Shown one piece after another: positions 41,368 to 50,288 of a DNA stretch of 64,000 nt (within the stretch, counting starts at the first letter, position 1; each line of letters begins with the position of its first letter). The translations under genes and the position numbers were made by a program. The stretch spans positions 84,872-148,871 of the forward strand of contig NZ_JAOQJP010000007.1 of NCBI RefSeq assembly GCF_025567305.1, given 5' to 3'. A model generated the notes under the pieces. The model was not told the origin of the DNA and searched no databases. It worked only from the letters and a program-made list of their open reading frames with translations. The DNA is from Lentihominibacter butyricus (GTDB lineage Bacteria > Bacillota > Clostridia > Peptostreptococcales > Anaerovoracaceae).

Positions 41368-42657
41368 ATGCTTTTCAGCAATATTACGATACTAGACGAA
41401 GAACTCAATGTAAAAGAAAACCAGTATGTGCTCATAAAGGACGATCGCGTCGCATACATCGGAGATGAAAGACCGCAGGAAGTATCCGGCCGCGAGATCG
41501 ACGGAAAAGGCAGACTTCTGATGAGCGGTTTTTTCAACGCTCACGCGCATTCACCGATGACTCTGATGAGAGGGTACGGAGAAAACATGGTGCTGCAGGA
41601 CTGGCTCACCAAAAAGATATTCCCGTTCGAAGACAAGCTGACGGGAGAAGCCGTTTACTGGGGCACGATGCTGGCGATGGCTGAATCGCTCAAGTTCGGC
41701 ATCGTTTCCACGAGCGATATGTACTACTTCTGCGACGACATGGCCAGAGCAGTGGCAGACAGCGGTACCAAGAACAACATTTCGCGTTCGATAGCCAATC
41801 CGATGGGAGCAGACGTCAGCAGACTCGAGAGCTTTGACGAAATGAAGCACTTTTACAGAGAATTCAACGATGCGGCAGATGGCAGGATCATCGTGGATAT
41901 GAGCCTTCATGCCGAGTATACATCGAATCCGGAGACTGCAGTGGCGCTGGCAGACTACGCGCGATCGCTTGACGGTGTGAAGATGCAGGTACACGTTTCT
42001 GAGACGGAATTCGAGCACAGCGAGTGTATAAAGAGACACGGCATGACTCCGGCAGCTTATCTCGAGAAGACGGGGATCTTCGACGTGCCGGCGGTAGCTG
42101 CGCACTGCGTCTACTCCGACGACAGTGACCTTGAGATCTTTAAGCGAAAAGGCGTCACAGTGGCTGCCAATCCGGTGAGTAACATGAAGCTCGCCAGCGG
42201 CATATGCAACGTGCAGAAGATAATCGACAAAGGAGTCAATCTTGCCATAGGAACGGACAGCGTGGCAAGCAACAACAGTCTTAATTTCTTCGAGGAGATA
42301 AAGACGCTGGTCACAGGCACGAAAGTGATCTCAAAGGATCCGACAGCCGTGACTCCGAAAGATGCGCTCAGAGCAGCGACATACGGAGGTGCAAAGGCCC
42401 AGGGAAGGCTGGACAGCGGAGCTCTCAAAGAGGGCAACAAGGCCGATCTGATAGTAATAGATATTTCAGGACCGAATATGCATCCTGTTCACAGTCTCAT
42501 CAATAATCTGGTGTATTCTTGTTCAGGTGGCGATGTCCTGATGACGATAGTTGACGGTAAAGTGCTTTATGAAAACGGGCAGTACAGCACTATAGATATA
42601 GAGAAGACCGTGGACATGGTCGAGAAATCAACCCGTGAAATACTTGAAAGGCTTTAA
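41368..42657 (+). CDS. mtaD: 5-methylthioadenosine/S-adenosylhomocysteine deaminase-like amidohydrolase
   Basis: A 429-aa TRZ/ATZ-family amidohydrolase. Metal and active-site residues are visible: HxH in NAHAHSPMTLMRG, histidines in QVHVSETEFE and AAHCVYS, and the aspartate in IGTDSVASNNSL. The W-x-x-x-x-x-P segment DWLTKKIFPFE is typical. Family members deaminate SAH, MTA or related nucleosides to inosyl forms; exact specificity is inferred. ATG 41368 is used, GTG 41365 being adjacent. It is 15 nt after cls and 2 nt before spoVB, so cotranscribed. Confidence 0.85.
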   Translation: MLFSNITILDEELNVKENQYVLIKDDRVAYIGDERPQEVSGREIDGKGRLLMSGFFNAHAHSPMTLMRGYGENMVLQDWLTKKIFPFEDKLTGEAVYWGTMLAMAESLKFGIVSTSDMYYFCDDMARAVADSGTKNNISRSIANPMGADVSRLESFDEMKHFYREFNDAADGRIIVDMSLHAEYTSNPETAVALADYARSLDGVKMQVHVSETEFEHSECIKRHGMTPAAYLEKTGIFDVPAVAAHCVYSDDSDLEIFKRKGVTVAANPVSNMKLASGICNVQKIIDKGVNLAIGTDSVASNNSLNFFEEIKTLVTGTKVISKDPTAVTPKDALRAATYGGAKAQGRLDSGALKEGNKADLIVIDISGPNMHPVHSLINNLVYSCSGGDVLMTIVDGKVLYENGQYSTIDIEKTVDMVEKSTREILERL

Positions 42658-42659
42658 TC

Positions 42660-44291
42660 ATGACTAAAAAATCATTGTTGAAAGGTGCTGCGGTAATGGC
42701 CGTCGCCGGTATCATAGTAAAAGTGCTTGGTGCATTTTTCAGGATACCGCTGGCGAACATGATAGGTGCCGTGGGCATGGCAAACTATACGCCTGCATAT
42801 GCACTGTACAGCTTCCTGCTGGTCGTTTCAACGGCAGGACTTCCTGTGGCGATATCAAAGATGGTATCCGAACGGTGTGCAAAAGGGCAGTTCAGAGAAG
42901 CAGAGAGGGTTTTCAGGATATCGAGGACGCTCATGATGGTGCTGGGCGTGATAGGGTTCCTGGTGCTGCTGATCTTCGGAAAGCATATTGCAGAACTGAT
43001 AGACATACCGGGGTCTGCGCTTTCCATGAAGGCGACGGCGATAGCTCTGCTGCTCGTACCGGTGATGTCTTCGTACAGAGGATATTTCCAGGGCATGCAG
43101 GAGATGAGGCCGACCGCAATATCGGAGATCGCAGAGCAGTCGTTCAGAGTGCTGTTCGGTCTGGTGCTCGCATACTCGCTTATGGCCAACGAATACAGCA
43201 TCGCATCGGGATACACTCCTGAGCAGAGAGGCGCCGCCGGAGGATGCTTCGGAGCTTCGGCAGGAGCGATAGGCGGGCTTGCCGTGATGCTGATCGTTTA
43301 CATGGCAGCCAAGAAAAAGATAAAGCTCAGGATAAAAAATGATAAAACCAGCGTTTACGAAACGGCAGGCACGATACTGAAGAAGATCGCGGTCATCGCG
43401 ATACCTATAACGATAGGCGCTGCGATAATGCCGATAGTAAACCTCATAGACGCAGGTATCGTAAAGGTCAGACTGATGGCTTCCGGATGGGAGTCCACTG
43501 CGGCTGAGAGTCTCTACGGGCAGCTGACGGGATTTGCATCCCCGATAATCCAGTTTCCCGAGGTCTTCATGCTCGCGATAGTGATGAGCCTTGTGCCGAT
43601 GGTATCCGCTGCGCACAGCGTAGGTGACAGAGAGGAGCTGCACAATCACATATCGCTCGGACTGCGCATGACGACGATAATCGCGTTTCCTGCATCGACA
43701 GGCATATTCGTGCTCGCAGAGCCGATACTGACGCTTCTCTATGCATCCCAGAAGGCGAGCGCGATAGCGGCAGCACCGTGCCTGCAGATCTTTGCAGTAG
43801 GATTCGTATTCCTGTCAATAATAACTACTATGACGGGCGCGCTGCAGGGAATAGGCAAGCAGCACATACCTGTGATAAATCTCTGCGTCGGTGTGATCGC
43901 CAAGTTCATCGTGACATGGACTCTCACAGCGATACCGGCAGTAAATGTAAAGGGTGCAGCTATAGGTTCGGCATCTGCATATCTGATCGCGATGACACTG
44001 GATCTGATCGCGCTGAAAAAGTACAGCGGAGTGAAGTTCGACGCGGCTGTGGCTGTCAAGAAACCGCTGATATCGTCAGTCGTGATGGGACTGATCGTAC
44101 TGCTGCTGTACAGGCTTTCGTTCATGCTGACGGACAGCAACAGCATCTCGACCGTGATATCGATATTTGCAGGAGTCGTGGTGTACGGACTGATGATACT
44201 GAAGACGAAGGCAATAAGCCGTGATGAACTGATGACGATATCGGCCGGGAGAAAGCTCGCTGCGATATGCGACAGGCTCAAGCTGTGGTAA
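42660..44291 (+). CDS. spoVB: SpoVB/MurJ-type lipid II flippase family protein
   Basis: A 543-aa polytopic MOP-superfamily transporter with about 14 membrane helices. The family N-terminus KGAAVMAVAGIIVKVLGAFFRIPL and the PVMSSYRGYFQGMQEM motif are clear. SpoVB is needed for spore cortex synthesis, and close relatives flip lipid-linked peptidoglycan precursors. Given the other spore genes nearby, spoVB is preferred over a vegetative murJ, but the two cannot be separated fully from sequence. Confidence 0.85.
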   Translation: MTKKSLLKGAAVMAVAGIIVKVLGAFFRIPLANMIGAVGMANYTPAYALYSFLLVVSTAGLPVAISKMVSERCAKGQFREAERVFRISRTLMMVLGVIGFLVLLIFGKHIAELIDIPGSALSMKATAIALLLVPVMSSYRGYFQGMQEMRPTAISEIAEQSFRVLFGLVLAYSLMANEYSIASGYTPEQRGAAGGCFGASAGAIGGLAVMLIVYMAAKKKIKLRIKNDKTSVYETAGTILKKIAVIAIPITIGAAIMPIVNLIDAGIVKVRLMASGWESTAAESLYGQLTGFASPIIQFPEVFMLAIVMSLVPMVSAAHSVGDREELHNHISLGLRMTTIIAFPASTGIFVLAEPILTLLYASQKASAIAAAPCLQIFAVGFVFLSIITTMTGALQGIGKQHIPVINLCVGVIAKFIVTWTLTAIPAVNVKGAAIGSASAYLIAMTLDLIALKKYSGVKFDAAVAVKKPLISSVVMGLIVLLLYRLSFMLTDSNSISTVISIFAGVVVYGLMILKTKAISRDELMTISAGRKLAAICDRLKLW

Positions 44292-44334
44292 GTCTCGCAA
44301 AGGTTGAAAACAGCAGTCTTTATCCTAAAACAGC

Positions 44335-44363
44335 TTGACAAACCCATTGAAAAATGGGAAAAT
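44335..44363 (+). promoter_or_regulatory. Promoter of hup with a hairpin in the spacer
   Basis: TTGACA (44335-44340), 17 nt, GAAAAT (44358-44363). The spacer holds CCCATT-GAAA-AATGGG (44343-44358), a perfect 6-bp inverted repeat that may be a regulator site. A second inverted repeat TCAGGC/GCCTGA (44376-44381 / 44406-44411) lies in the leader. Confidence 0.5.
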
Positions 44364-44468
44364 AGAACACAGAGCTCAGGCGGATCAAGGGTAGATACGA
44401 GGCGAGCCTGAATTTGTATTTGAAATAATAAAAGACTATATGTTATTAATTTTAAGGAGGATTTATTG

Positions 44469-44747
44469 ATGAATAAAGCGGAATTAGTAGCTGCAGTTGC
44501 AGAAAAGACCGGTTTTACAAAGAAGGACGCTGAATTAGCTGTCAATGCTTTTGTTTCAAGCGTAGAAAGCTCTTTAGTTAAAGGTGAGAAGGTACAGCTG
44601 ATCGGTTTCGGAACTTTCGAAGTTCGTGAAAGAAAAGCAAGACAGGGAAGAAATCCTAGAAAGCCTGGCGAAGTGATCAAGATCGACGCTTCAAAAGCTC
44701 CTGTATTCAAGGCTGGAAAAGCTCTTAAGGATGCAGTGAATAAATAA
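44469..44747 (+). CDS. hup: HU-family DNA-binding protein
   Basis: A 92-aa nucleoid protein, typical HU (NKAELVAAVAEKTGFTKKDA; LIGFGTFEVRERKARQGRNP; AGKALKDAVN). ATG 44469 lies 8 nt after AAGGAGG; the TTG just before it is rejected. Highly expressed codon use. Adjacent to rqcP, a conserved Firmicutes pairing. Confidence 0.97.
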   Translation: MNKAELVAAVAEKTGFTKKDAELAVNAFVSSVESSLVKGEKVQLIGFGTFEVRERKARQGRNPRKPGEVIKIDASKAPVFKAGKALKDAVNK

Positions 44748-44762
44748 GACAGTGTGTCTGCT

Positions 44763-44794
44763 AAAGGGTAACTTGGTTACCCTTTTATTTTTTT
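44763..44794 (+). terminator. Terminator between hup and rqcP
   Basis: AAAGGGTAAC (44763-44772) pairs with GTTACCCTTT (44776-44785), 3-nt loop, then ATTTTTTT. rqcP begins 12 nt later and must depend on read-through or its own promoter. Confidence 0.85.
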
Positions 44795-44805
44795 GAGGAG
44801 GAAGT

Positions 44806-45048
44806 ATGAGGATAGACAAGTTTCTTAAAAACTCCCGTATCATAAAACGCCGTACTGTTGCAAAGGAGGCCTGCGAGCAGGGCAGGATAACGGTGAACGA
44901 CAAGGTCGCAAAGCCCGGTACTGAAGTGAAAGCGGGCGATGAGATCTATATACAGTTCGGCAACGGTAGCCTGCGGGTAAAGGTTACAGAGTTAAAGGAT
45001 TCGTGCCGCAAGGAAGATGCGGCTTCGATGTATGAAGTGATAGAGTAG
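44806..45048 (+). CDS. rqcP: S4-domain RNA-binding protein RqcP (YabO/Hsp15 family)
   Basis: An 80-aa protein made of one S4 RNA-binding domain (MRIDKFLKNSRIIKRRTVAK; GRITVNDKVAKPGTEVKAGD). RqcP works with RqcH on split 60S/50S-nascent-chain complexes to add alanine tails in ribosome quality control. GAGGAGG precedes the ATG. Located right after hup, 7 nt before the thioesterase gene. Confidence 0.92.
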   Translation: MRIDKFLKNSRIIKRRTVAKEACEQGRITVNDKVAKPGTEVKAGDEIYIQFGNGSLRVKVTELKDSCRKEDAASMYEVIE

Positions 45049-45055
45049 GAGATTT

Positions 45056-45493
45056 ATGCAGAAGAAAAGCAAAGCAAGAGAGAAGATAGAAAACATCAGA
45101 AGAGAGATAGAAGAGAATGCAGGACAGAGCATGAATGCGCTACTGGCGCCTGAGCTGTGTGATCTTGACGAAGAGAACCTGATCTCTGAAATGAGATTCA
45201 GAAAGTACGAGTGGGAGAGCAACGAGCGTGGAGAGGTGCACGGCGGAGCCATATCAGCCATGTTCGATACGGCGATGGGAATAACCGTACTGGCATACTG
45301 CGATTCAGTCGAGATATCCACAGCTGACCTCAGCGTCAGCTTCATAAGACCGTTCCTGGGAGAATCGTTCATATTCAGATCCGAAGTCATCCACCTCGGC
45401 AGATCGCTCGTGCGCGTGAGAGCGATAGCGTATGACGAGGCATCGGGAAAGACGCTGGCTTCGGCTACGACGAATTTCGTCCATCTCAAATGA
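45056..45493 (+). CDS. PaaI-like hotdog-fold thioesterase
   Basis: A 145-aa protein. After a charged N-terminal helix the hotdog domain shows the signature RGEVHGGAISAMFDTAMGI, with later SVSFIRPFLGESFIF and LASATTNFVHLK. Such enzymes hydrolyse acyl-CoA or aryl-CoA thioesters; the substrate is unknown. Probably cotranscribed with rqcP and ending at a strong terminator. Confidence 0.82.
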   Translation: MQKKSKAREKIENIRREIEENAGQSMNALLAPELCDLDEENLISEMRFRKYEWESNERGEVHGGAISAMFDTAMGITVLAYCDSVEISTADLSVSFIRPFLGESFIFRSEVIHLGRSLVRVRAIAYDEASGKTLASATTNFVHLK

Positions 45494-45513
45494 TGATGTG
45501 ATATCGGGATATG

Positions 45514-45550
45514 AAAAAACCTGCGGCCTCGTTTGAGGAGCAGGTTTTTT
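45514..45550 (+). terminator. Terminator after the thioesterase gene
   Basis: AAAAAACCTGC (45514-45524) pairs with GCAGGTTTTTT (45540-45550), with an inner CCTC/GAGG stem. Confidence 0.9.
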
Positions 45551-45561
45551 CGTGCAAAGAA

Positions 45562-45617
45562 AGGGACCGCCGCTCTGACGATCATAAATCGTTAATGCGG
45601 CAGTCCCTCGTTTTTTG
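45562..45617. terminator. Second hairpin terminator facing the PepD-like lipoprotein gene
   Basis: AGGGAC (45562-45567) pairs with GTCCCT (45603-45608), with inner GCCGC/GCGGC and ACGAT/ATCGT stems and TTTTTT on the plus side. Probably bidirectional. Confidence 0.7.
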
Positions 45618-45641
45618 TGAGTATATCGATGTATCCCGATA

Positions 45642-47024
45642 TTACTGCACCAGACTTTCCGTGTAGTGGAGCAGGTTCATCAGAGCCGCTTCTCTGTGCG
45701 TCAGGCTGCATCTGTATGAGACTGCATTGATATCGGCTTTTGATGCGAATACGTCAAGATCGCTGCTTTCAAGAGTGTTTTCTGTGATCGAGTCCTTTGT
45801 ACCGAGTGCATCGGCAAGGAAAGCCGAAGCGCCGTTTTTGCTGTCTGCCGACCATGTCATGTGCGGGTCTGTGACGCTGTACGAGATATCGCTGAGTCCC
45901 GATGTCGTCAGAAATTCGGCGGACATATCTGAAAGCGTCGCCTTGTCTGTGCTTCGTGATCTCATCTTCAGAGTGAACGTGCCGCCCGAAGTCGAGACGT
46001 ATGAGATATCCGATGCCGAGATGATCTCACCGGTGTCTTCATCCTGAAGGTATATGCCGCTCTGCAGCGTGTACATGAGGCTGATGATATTGTTGCTGCT
46101 ATCGCTGCTTATGACTGTTTCGGGAAGCGATGTCTCGGTCAGGGTGTATACGAAATTGTCGCCAAGCTTTTCGAATCTGTTTTTTATGCTGTTGTATGAT
46201 TTTTCGAATTTTGATGTAAAGCTGCTTATATCGTTGTCGTTCACAACCACTACGGCAGTTGCAGATGTAGGCGTGTATCCGTCTGACGATTCGCATTCGA
46301 ACGATGCCAGATCGAAGAGCTTACCGGAACTCTTTTCTGTTGCGAGCAGACTTCCGATAGTTTCGACCGGGTTAGGATAGTGATTTTCAAAGCTGAAAGG
46401 ATCATGGTATCCTGAGATCGACATCGTTATAGTGTAAGCGTGAGTATAAGATGATGCAGAGGTCGACAGTGATGCTGTCATCGTACTGTCCATTTCATAT
46501 GAGCCTGCCCGCACCAGCTCTATGTCGTCACTGTTGTCTATGTTTATGAAGCTGCCGGAGCTGTAGTACTTGGGATCTGCAGCTGAAGCGCCTGTGAATT
46601 CACCGTGATCCACCTCGGTGACGATCAGTGATATATTGCCGTGTACTTCAGGGCCGAGAAGCGAAGTGAGCGAGATCGCCAGTGACTGCATAGAATTTTT
46701 GAAGTCATCAGTGCGTATGGAGCACTGAAGCACAGTCGGTTCACTGTTTTCAAACCCTGTGGTGGCAGGATTCGACAGGATCGTGTAGCTGCTGCCGCTG
46801 TCGGCTATCTCTATACTGTTTTTCTTTGCCCATGACTTGAGATATTCAGAAACCAGCGAATACTGTCCCGAGTCGCCGGAAAAAGTCGAGGTCAGCTCTT
46901 CATAAGTAGATTCCAGTGATGATTTAAGTTCGTTTTCTCTGTTCATTTCCCCGAGTGAACAGCCGCTTAAAAACATCACTGATATGAGTATAAGCGGGAT
47001 GATCGTTAATATGTATTTTTTCAT
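45642..47024 (-). CDS. Lipoprotein with a degenerate M20C (PepD-like) peptidase fold
   Basis: A 460-aa predicted lipoprotein with lipobox FLSGC (C22). From about residue 58 the order of segments tracks aminoacyl-histidine dipeptidase PepD: VSEYLKSWAKKNSIEI, NPATTGFENSEPTVLQ, then IVTEVDHGEFTGASAADPKYY and GSFINIDNSDD. The catalytic residues are gone. The PepD GHxDMV metal motif reads CSIRTDDF here, the LGADNG motif is replaced by ordinary helix, and the Glu-Glu pair is VDH. It is therefore likely a secreted, catalytically dead binding or structural protein. AGGAGA precedes the ATG. Monocistronic and divergent from the acetyltransferase gene. The family match is from memory and needs a profile search. 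Confidence 0.65.
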   Translation of the reverse strand: MKKYILTIIPLILISVMFLSGCSLGEMNRENELKSSLESTYEELTSTFSGDSGQYSLVSEYLKSWAKKNSIEIADSGSSYTILSNPATTGFENSEPTVLQCSIRTDDFKNSMQSLAISLTSLLGPEVHGNISLIVTEVDHGEFTGASAADPKYYSSGSFINIDNSDDIELVRAGSYEMDSTMTASLSTSASSYTHAYTITMSISGYHDPFSFENHYPNPVETIGSLLATEKSSGKLFDLASFECESSDGYTPTSATAVVVVNDNDISSFTSKFEKSYNSIKNRFEKLGDNFVYTLTETSLPETVISSDSSNNIISLMYTLQSGIYLQDEDTGEIISASDISYVSTSGGTFTLKMRSRSTDKATLSDMSAEFLTTSGLSDISYSVTDPHMTWSADSKNGASAFLADALGTKDSITENTLESSDLDVFASKADINAVSYRCSLTHREAALMNLLHYTESLVQ

Positions 47025-47146
47025 GGTCTATATTTCTCCTTGTCTGTCCCTTTCAATTCGAATATAATAATAGTATAATACCATTATGAAGAAAATAAAA
47101 TGTAAAGATTAGATGAATCTTTAAGAAATTATGCAAGGAGACAGAG

Positions 47147-47680
47147 ATGGATACTCGTAACTTTCTGATACGCGATGCGGAATTCGGCGACTATGAATAT
47201 TTTATGCGATGGGAGAACGATCCTGAGGTGACGCGCTATCTTTCCTTTGACGAGGGCAGAACGTATGAAGAAGTGGTCACTGAGGCTCTTTACAATAAGT
47301 TCAGCAAGGACAGGATGGATTTCACGATAGTAGATCGTGAAAAGGATGCGCCTGTAGGCAGGATATTCATTTCAAAGATCGACAGGCATGCAGATTCACT
47401 GGACATAACGAAATTCTATATCGGAGACGTCTCGCTGTGGGGAAAAGGCGTTGCCAGGGAGATAATGGACGAGCTGCTTGAGTACTGCTTTACTTTCCTG
47501 CATATAGAGCGCGTGACGATGGATTACTATACGGGGAACAAGCGTGCGTACACTCTTTACGAGAGCCTCGGCTTCAGAGAGGAAGGCGTGGCGAGGAATG
47601 CCACGAAAAAGGACGGCAGATATTATGATCTTCACGTAATGTCGATGCTCAGGTCGGAATTTTTCGGTGAAAAAGAATAG
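47147..47680 (+). CDS. GNAT-family N-acetyltransferase (RimJ/RimL-like)
   Basis: A 177-aa acetyltransferase. The acetyl-CoA binding segment is YIGDVSLWGKGVAREIMDELL, followed by the RVTMDYYTGNKRAYTLYESLGF motif typical of the family. The N-terminal RDAEFGDYEYFMRWENDPEVTRY-like start points to the RimJ/RimL subgroup, which often acetylates protein N-termini, amino acids or polyamines. Target unknown. AAGGAGA precedes the ATG; a terminator follows at 47782. Confidence 0.85.
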   Translation: MDTRNFLIRDAEFGDYEYFMRWENDPEVTRYLSFDEGRTYEEVVTEALYNKFSKDRMDFTIVDREKDAPVGRIFISKIDRHADSLDITKFYIGDVSLWGKGVAREIMDELLEYCFTFLHIERVTMDYYTGNKRAYTLYESLGFREEGVARNATKKDGRYYDLHVMSMLRSEFFGEKE

Positions 47681-47781
47681 AAAAAACAGTTCTGGCATAT
47701 CAAGGGATGTATGATACCCGCGACGGATATAAGGCGGGATTTGCCCACTGTGTACAGAGGTATTTTTGAATGCAGCGTTTT

Positions 47782-47810
47782 CAACGTTTTCGGGAAAGCG
47801 TTGTTTTTTT
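47782..47810 (+). terminator. Terminator before nrdD
   Basis: CAACGTTTTC (47782-47791) pairs with GAAAGCGTTG (47794-47803), then seven T residues. Confidence 0.8.
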
Positions 47811-47859
47811 GAGCCTTTTGTGTTTCACAAAAAGTGCATTCAAATACACAGGTATGGTA

Positions 47860-47887
47860 TTGACTCGTTCTGTATTTTGTGTATAAT
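47860..47887 (+). promoter_or_regulatory. Promoter of nrdDG
   Basis: TTGACT (47860-47865), 16 nt, TATAAT (47882-47887). Confidence 0.7.
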
Positions 47888-47908
47888 TTATAACAGTTAC
47901 GAAAGAAG

Positions 47909-47924
47909 AAACAATATATAGTGG
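47909..47924 (+). promoter_or_regulatory. Candidate NrdR box
   Basis: The 16-mer at 47909-47924 contains AATATATAGTG, close to the NrdR consensus (ACACWATATWTWGTGT). It lies about 15 nt after the expected transcript start of nrdDG. A second box at the usual 31-bp distance (47878-47893) matches poorly. Confidence 0.4.
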
Positions 47925-47942
47925 TGAGAGAGGAGAGTATGT

Positions 47943-50288
47943 ATGGATCAGATAAAGCAGATCATCAAAAGAGACGGCAGGACTGTTGACTTTAATGTCG
48001 ACAAGATCGCGGACGCCATCTATAAAGCTGCACAGGTGCTGGGCGGCAAAGATTACGATATGGCGAGGTTCCTGGCAAGACAGGTCGAGGTGTATCTTCT
48101 GGAGATATGCCACAATGATATACCTACCGTAGAGCAGATACAGGATGCTGTAGAGAAGGTGCTGATCGAGAACGGTCATGCGAGGACTGCCAAAGAATTC
48201 ATACTTTACAGGGCTGAGCGTACGAGAGTGAGAGACATGAACACGAGACTCATGAAAATATATGAGGATCTTACTTTCAAAGAAGCCAAGGACAATGACA
48301 CAAAGCGTGAGAATGCCAACATAGACGGCGATACAGCGATGGGAACTATGCTCAAGTACGGTTCCGAAGGTGCGAAACAGTTTTATGAGATGTTCGTGCT
48401 CAAGCCTGATCATGCCAAAGCGCACAGAGAAGGCGACATACATATCCATGACATGGATTTCCTGACACTTACTACGACATGCTGCCAGATAGATATAGAG
48501 AAGCTTTTCAAGGGCGGATTCTCGACAGGACACGGATTCCTCAGAGAGCCTAATGACATACAGAGCTACGCTGCACTTGCATGCATAGCTATACAGTCGA
48601 ACCAGAACGACCAGCACGGAGGTCAGAGCATACCTGATTTTGACTACGGCATGGCCAACGGCGTCAAGAAGACGTACAGGAAGCTTTACTGGACGAACCT
48701 GGGGAAAATGCTCAATCTTCTCTTTGACATAGAGGATGGGGTGGAGCAGGTAAAAGCCATAGGCGCGGAGATCATGGAAAAGGACGATATATATCCTGTC
48801 CTTGCGGACGACAACGGCTACAAGGAAAAAGAGCGTGAATACCTCAGAGATATAGTCGACGAAGGATCCATAGACAAGCTCCAGAAAAAAGCTACAAAAT
48901 ATGCAAATGAAGAGATCAGGAGAGCCACATATCAGGCTATGGAGGCTTTCGTGCACAACCTCAACACGATGCATTCCAGAGCAGGCGCCCAGATACCGTT
49001 TTCCTCGATAAACTACGGTACAGACACATCTCCTGAAGGCAGGATGATAATAGAGAACATACTGCTCGCAACGGAAGCAGGCCTGGGAAACGGCGAAACT
49101 GCGATCTTCCCTATACACATATTCAAGATAAAGGAAGGCGTCAACTATAATCCGGGAGATCCGAACTACGACATGTTCAAGCTGGCGTGCAGAGTTTCAG
49201 CAAAGAGACTCTTCCCTAACTTCTCGTTCATCGACGCTCCGTACAATCTCCAGTACTATCATGAAGGCGACCCTAATACTGAAGTCGCTTACATGGGCTG
49301 CAGAACGAGAGTAATAGGAAACGTGTACGACCCTGAGCGCGAAGTAGTCGGCGGAAGAGGAAACCTGAGCTTTACATCGGTAAACCTTCCGAGAATAGCG
49401 ATAAAGGCGCATGGAGACATAGACTGGTTCTTCGAGGAGCTGGAAAGAAAAGTCGATCTGTGTATCGATCAGCTCATGGAAAGATTCAAGATCCAGTGCT
49501 CAAAGAAAGTGAAGAACTACCCGTTCCTGATGGGGCAGGGTATATGGATAGATTCGGACAAGCTCAAGCCTGAGGATTCCGTGGCAGAAGTGCTCAAGCA
49601 CGGCACGCTGACGGTGGGCTTCATCGGTCTTGCGGAGTGTCTGAAAGCGCTGATAGGCGTACATCACGGAGAGAGTCCTGAAGCTCAGAGCCTAGGCCTT
49701 GAGATAATAGGGTTCATGAGAAAGAAGATGGACGAGGAGTCGAAGAAGACAGGTCTCAACTTCACGCTCATAGCAACGCCTGCGGAGGGTCTTTCGGGCA
49801 GATTCGTAAGGATCGACAAGGCAAAGTACGGCATCATAGAAGGTGTTACGGACAGAGAGTACTACACTAACTCTTTCCATATACCTGTATACTACAACAT
49901 AAACGCATTCGACAAGATCAGGCTTGAGGCACCTTACCATGCGCTCACGAATGCAGGTCACATAACATATATAGAGCTGGACGGAGATCCGTGCAAGAAC
50001 CTCGACGCGTTCGAGCAGGTCGTAAGATGCATGAAGGAGAGCGGAGTCGGATACGGTTCGATCAACCATCCTGTAGACAGAGACCCTGTGTGCGGATACA
50101 CCGGCATCATCGACAACGAGTGCCCTTGCTGCCACAGAACAGAGGATGACGGGGATCAGGGATTCGAGAGGATCAGACGTATCACCGGATATCTCGTAGG
50201 CACGATGGACCACTGGAACGACGCGAAGACTGCCGAAGAGCGGGACAGAGTAAAACACAGCCTCGATTCGGGAAGAGAGACGCTGTAA
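47943..50288 (+). CDS. nrdD: Anaerobic (class III) ribonucleoside-triphosphate reductase
   Basis: A 781-aa glycyl-radical enzyme reducing NTPs to dNTPs. The N-terminal ATP-cone domain spans about residues 5-95 (IIKRDGRTVDFNVDKIADAI). The C-terminal zinc site has DPVCGYTG and NECPCCH. The glycyl radical residue is G749 in RRITGYLVGTMDHWNDAK. It is activated by NrdG, encoded immediately downstream with a 1-nt stop/start overlap. It is the only ribonucleotide reductase here, consistent with strict anaerobiosis. Confidence 0.97.
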   Translation: MDQIKQIIKRDGRTVDFNVDKIADAIYKAAQVLGGKDYDMARFLARQVEVYLLEICHNDIPTVEQIQDAVEKVLIENGHARTAKEFILYRAERTRVRDMNTRLMKIYEDLTFKEAKDNDTKRENANIDGDTAMGTMLKYGSEGAKQFYEMFVLKPDHAKAHREGDIHIHDMDFLTLTTTCCQIDIEKLFKGGFSTGHGFLREPNDIQSYAALACIAIQSNQNDQHGGQSIPDFDYGMANGVKKTYRKLYWTNLGKMLNLLFDIEDGVEQVKAIGAEIMEKDDIYPVLADDNGYKEKEREYLRDIVDEGSIDKLQKKATKYANEEIRRATYQAMEAFVHNLNTMHSRAGAQIPFSSINYGTDTSPEGRMIIENILLATEAGLGNGETAIFPIHIFKIKEGVNYNPGDPNYDMFKLACRVSAKRLFPNFSFIDAPYNLQYYHEGDPNTEVAYMGCRTRVIGNVYDPEREVVGGRGNLSFTSVNLPRIAIKAHGDIDWFFEELERKVDLCIDQLMERFKIQCSKKVKNYPFLMGQGIWIDSDKLKPEDSVAEVLKHGTLTVGFIGLAECLKALIGVHHGESPEAQSLGLEIIGFMRKKMDEESKKTGLNFTLIATPAEGLSGRFVRIDKAKYGIIEGVTDREYYTNSFHIPVYYNINAFDKIRLEAPYHALTNAGHITYIELDGDPCKNLDAFEQVVRCMKESGVGYGSINHPVDRDPVCGYTGIIDNECPCCHRTEDDGDQGFERIRRITGYLVGTMDHWNDAKTAEERDRVKHSLDSGRETL

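Noticed and set aside
45642..47024. An active dipeptidase
   Set aside because: The metal-binding and catalytic motifs of M20C are missing.
47781..49118. 445-codon reverse-strand open frame
   Set aside because: Antisense to nrdD, no family similarity, composition typical of a shadow frame; nrdD on the plus strand is unmistakable.
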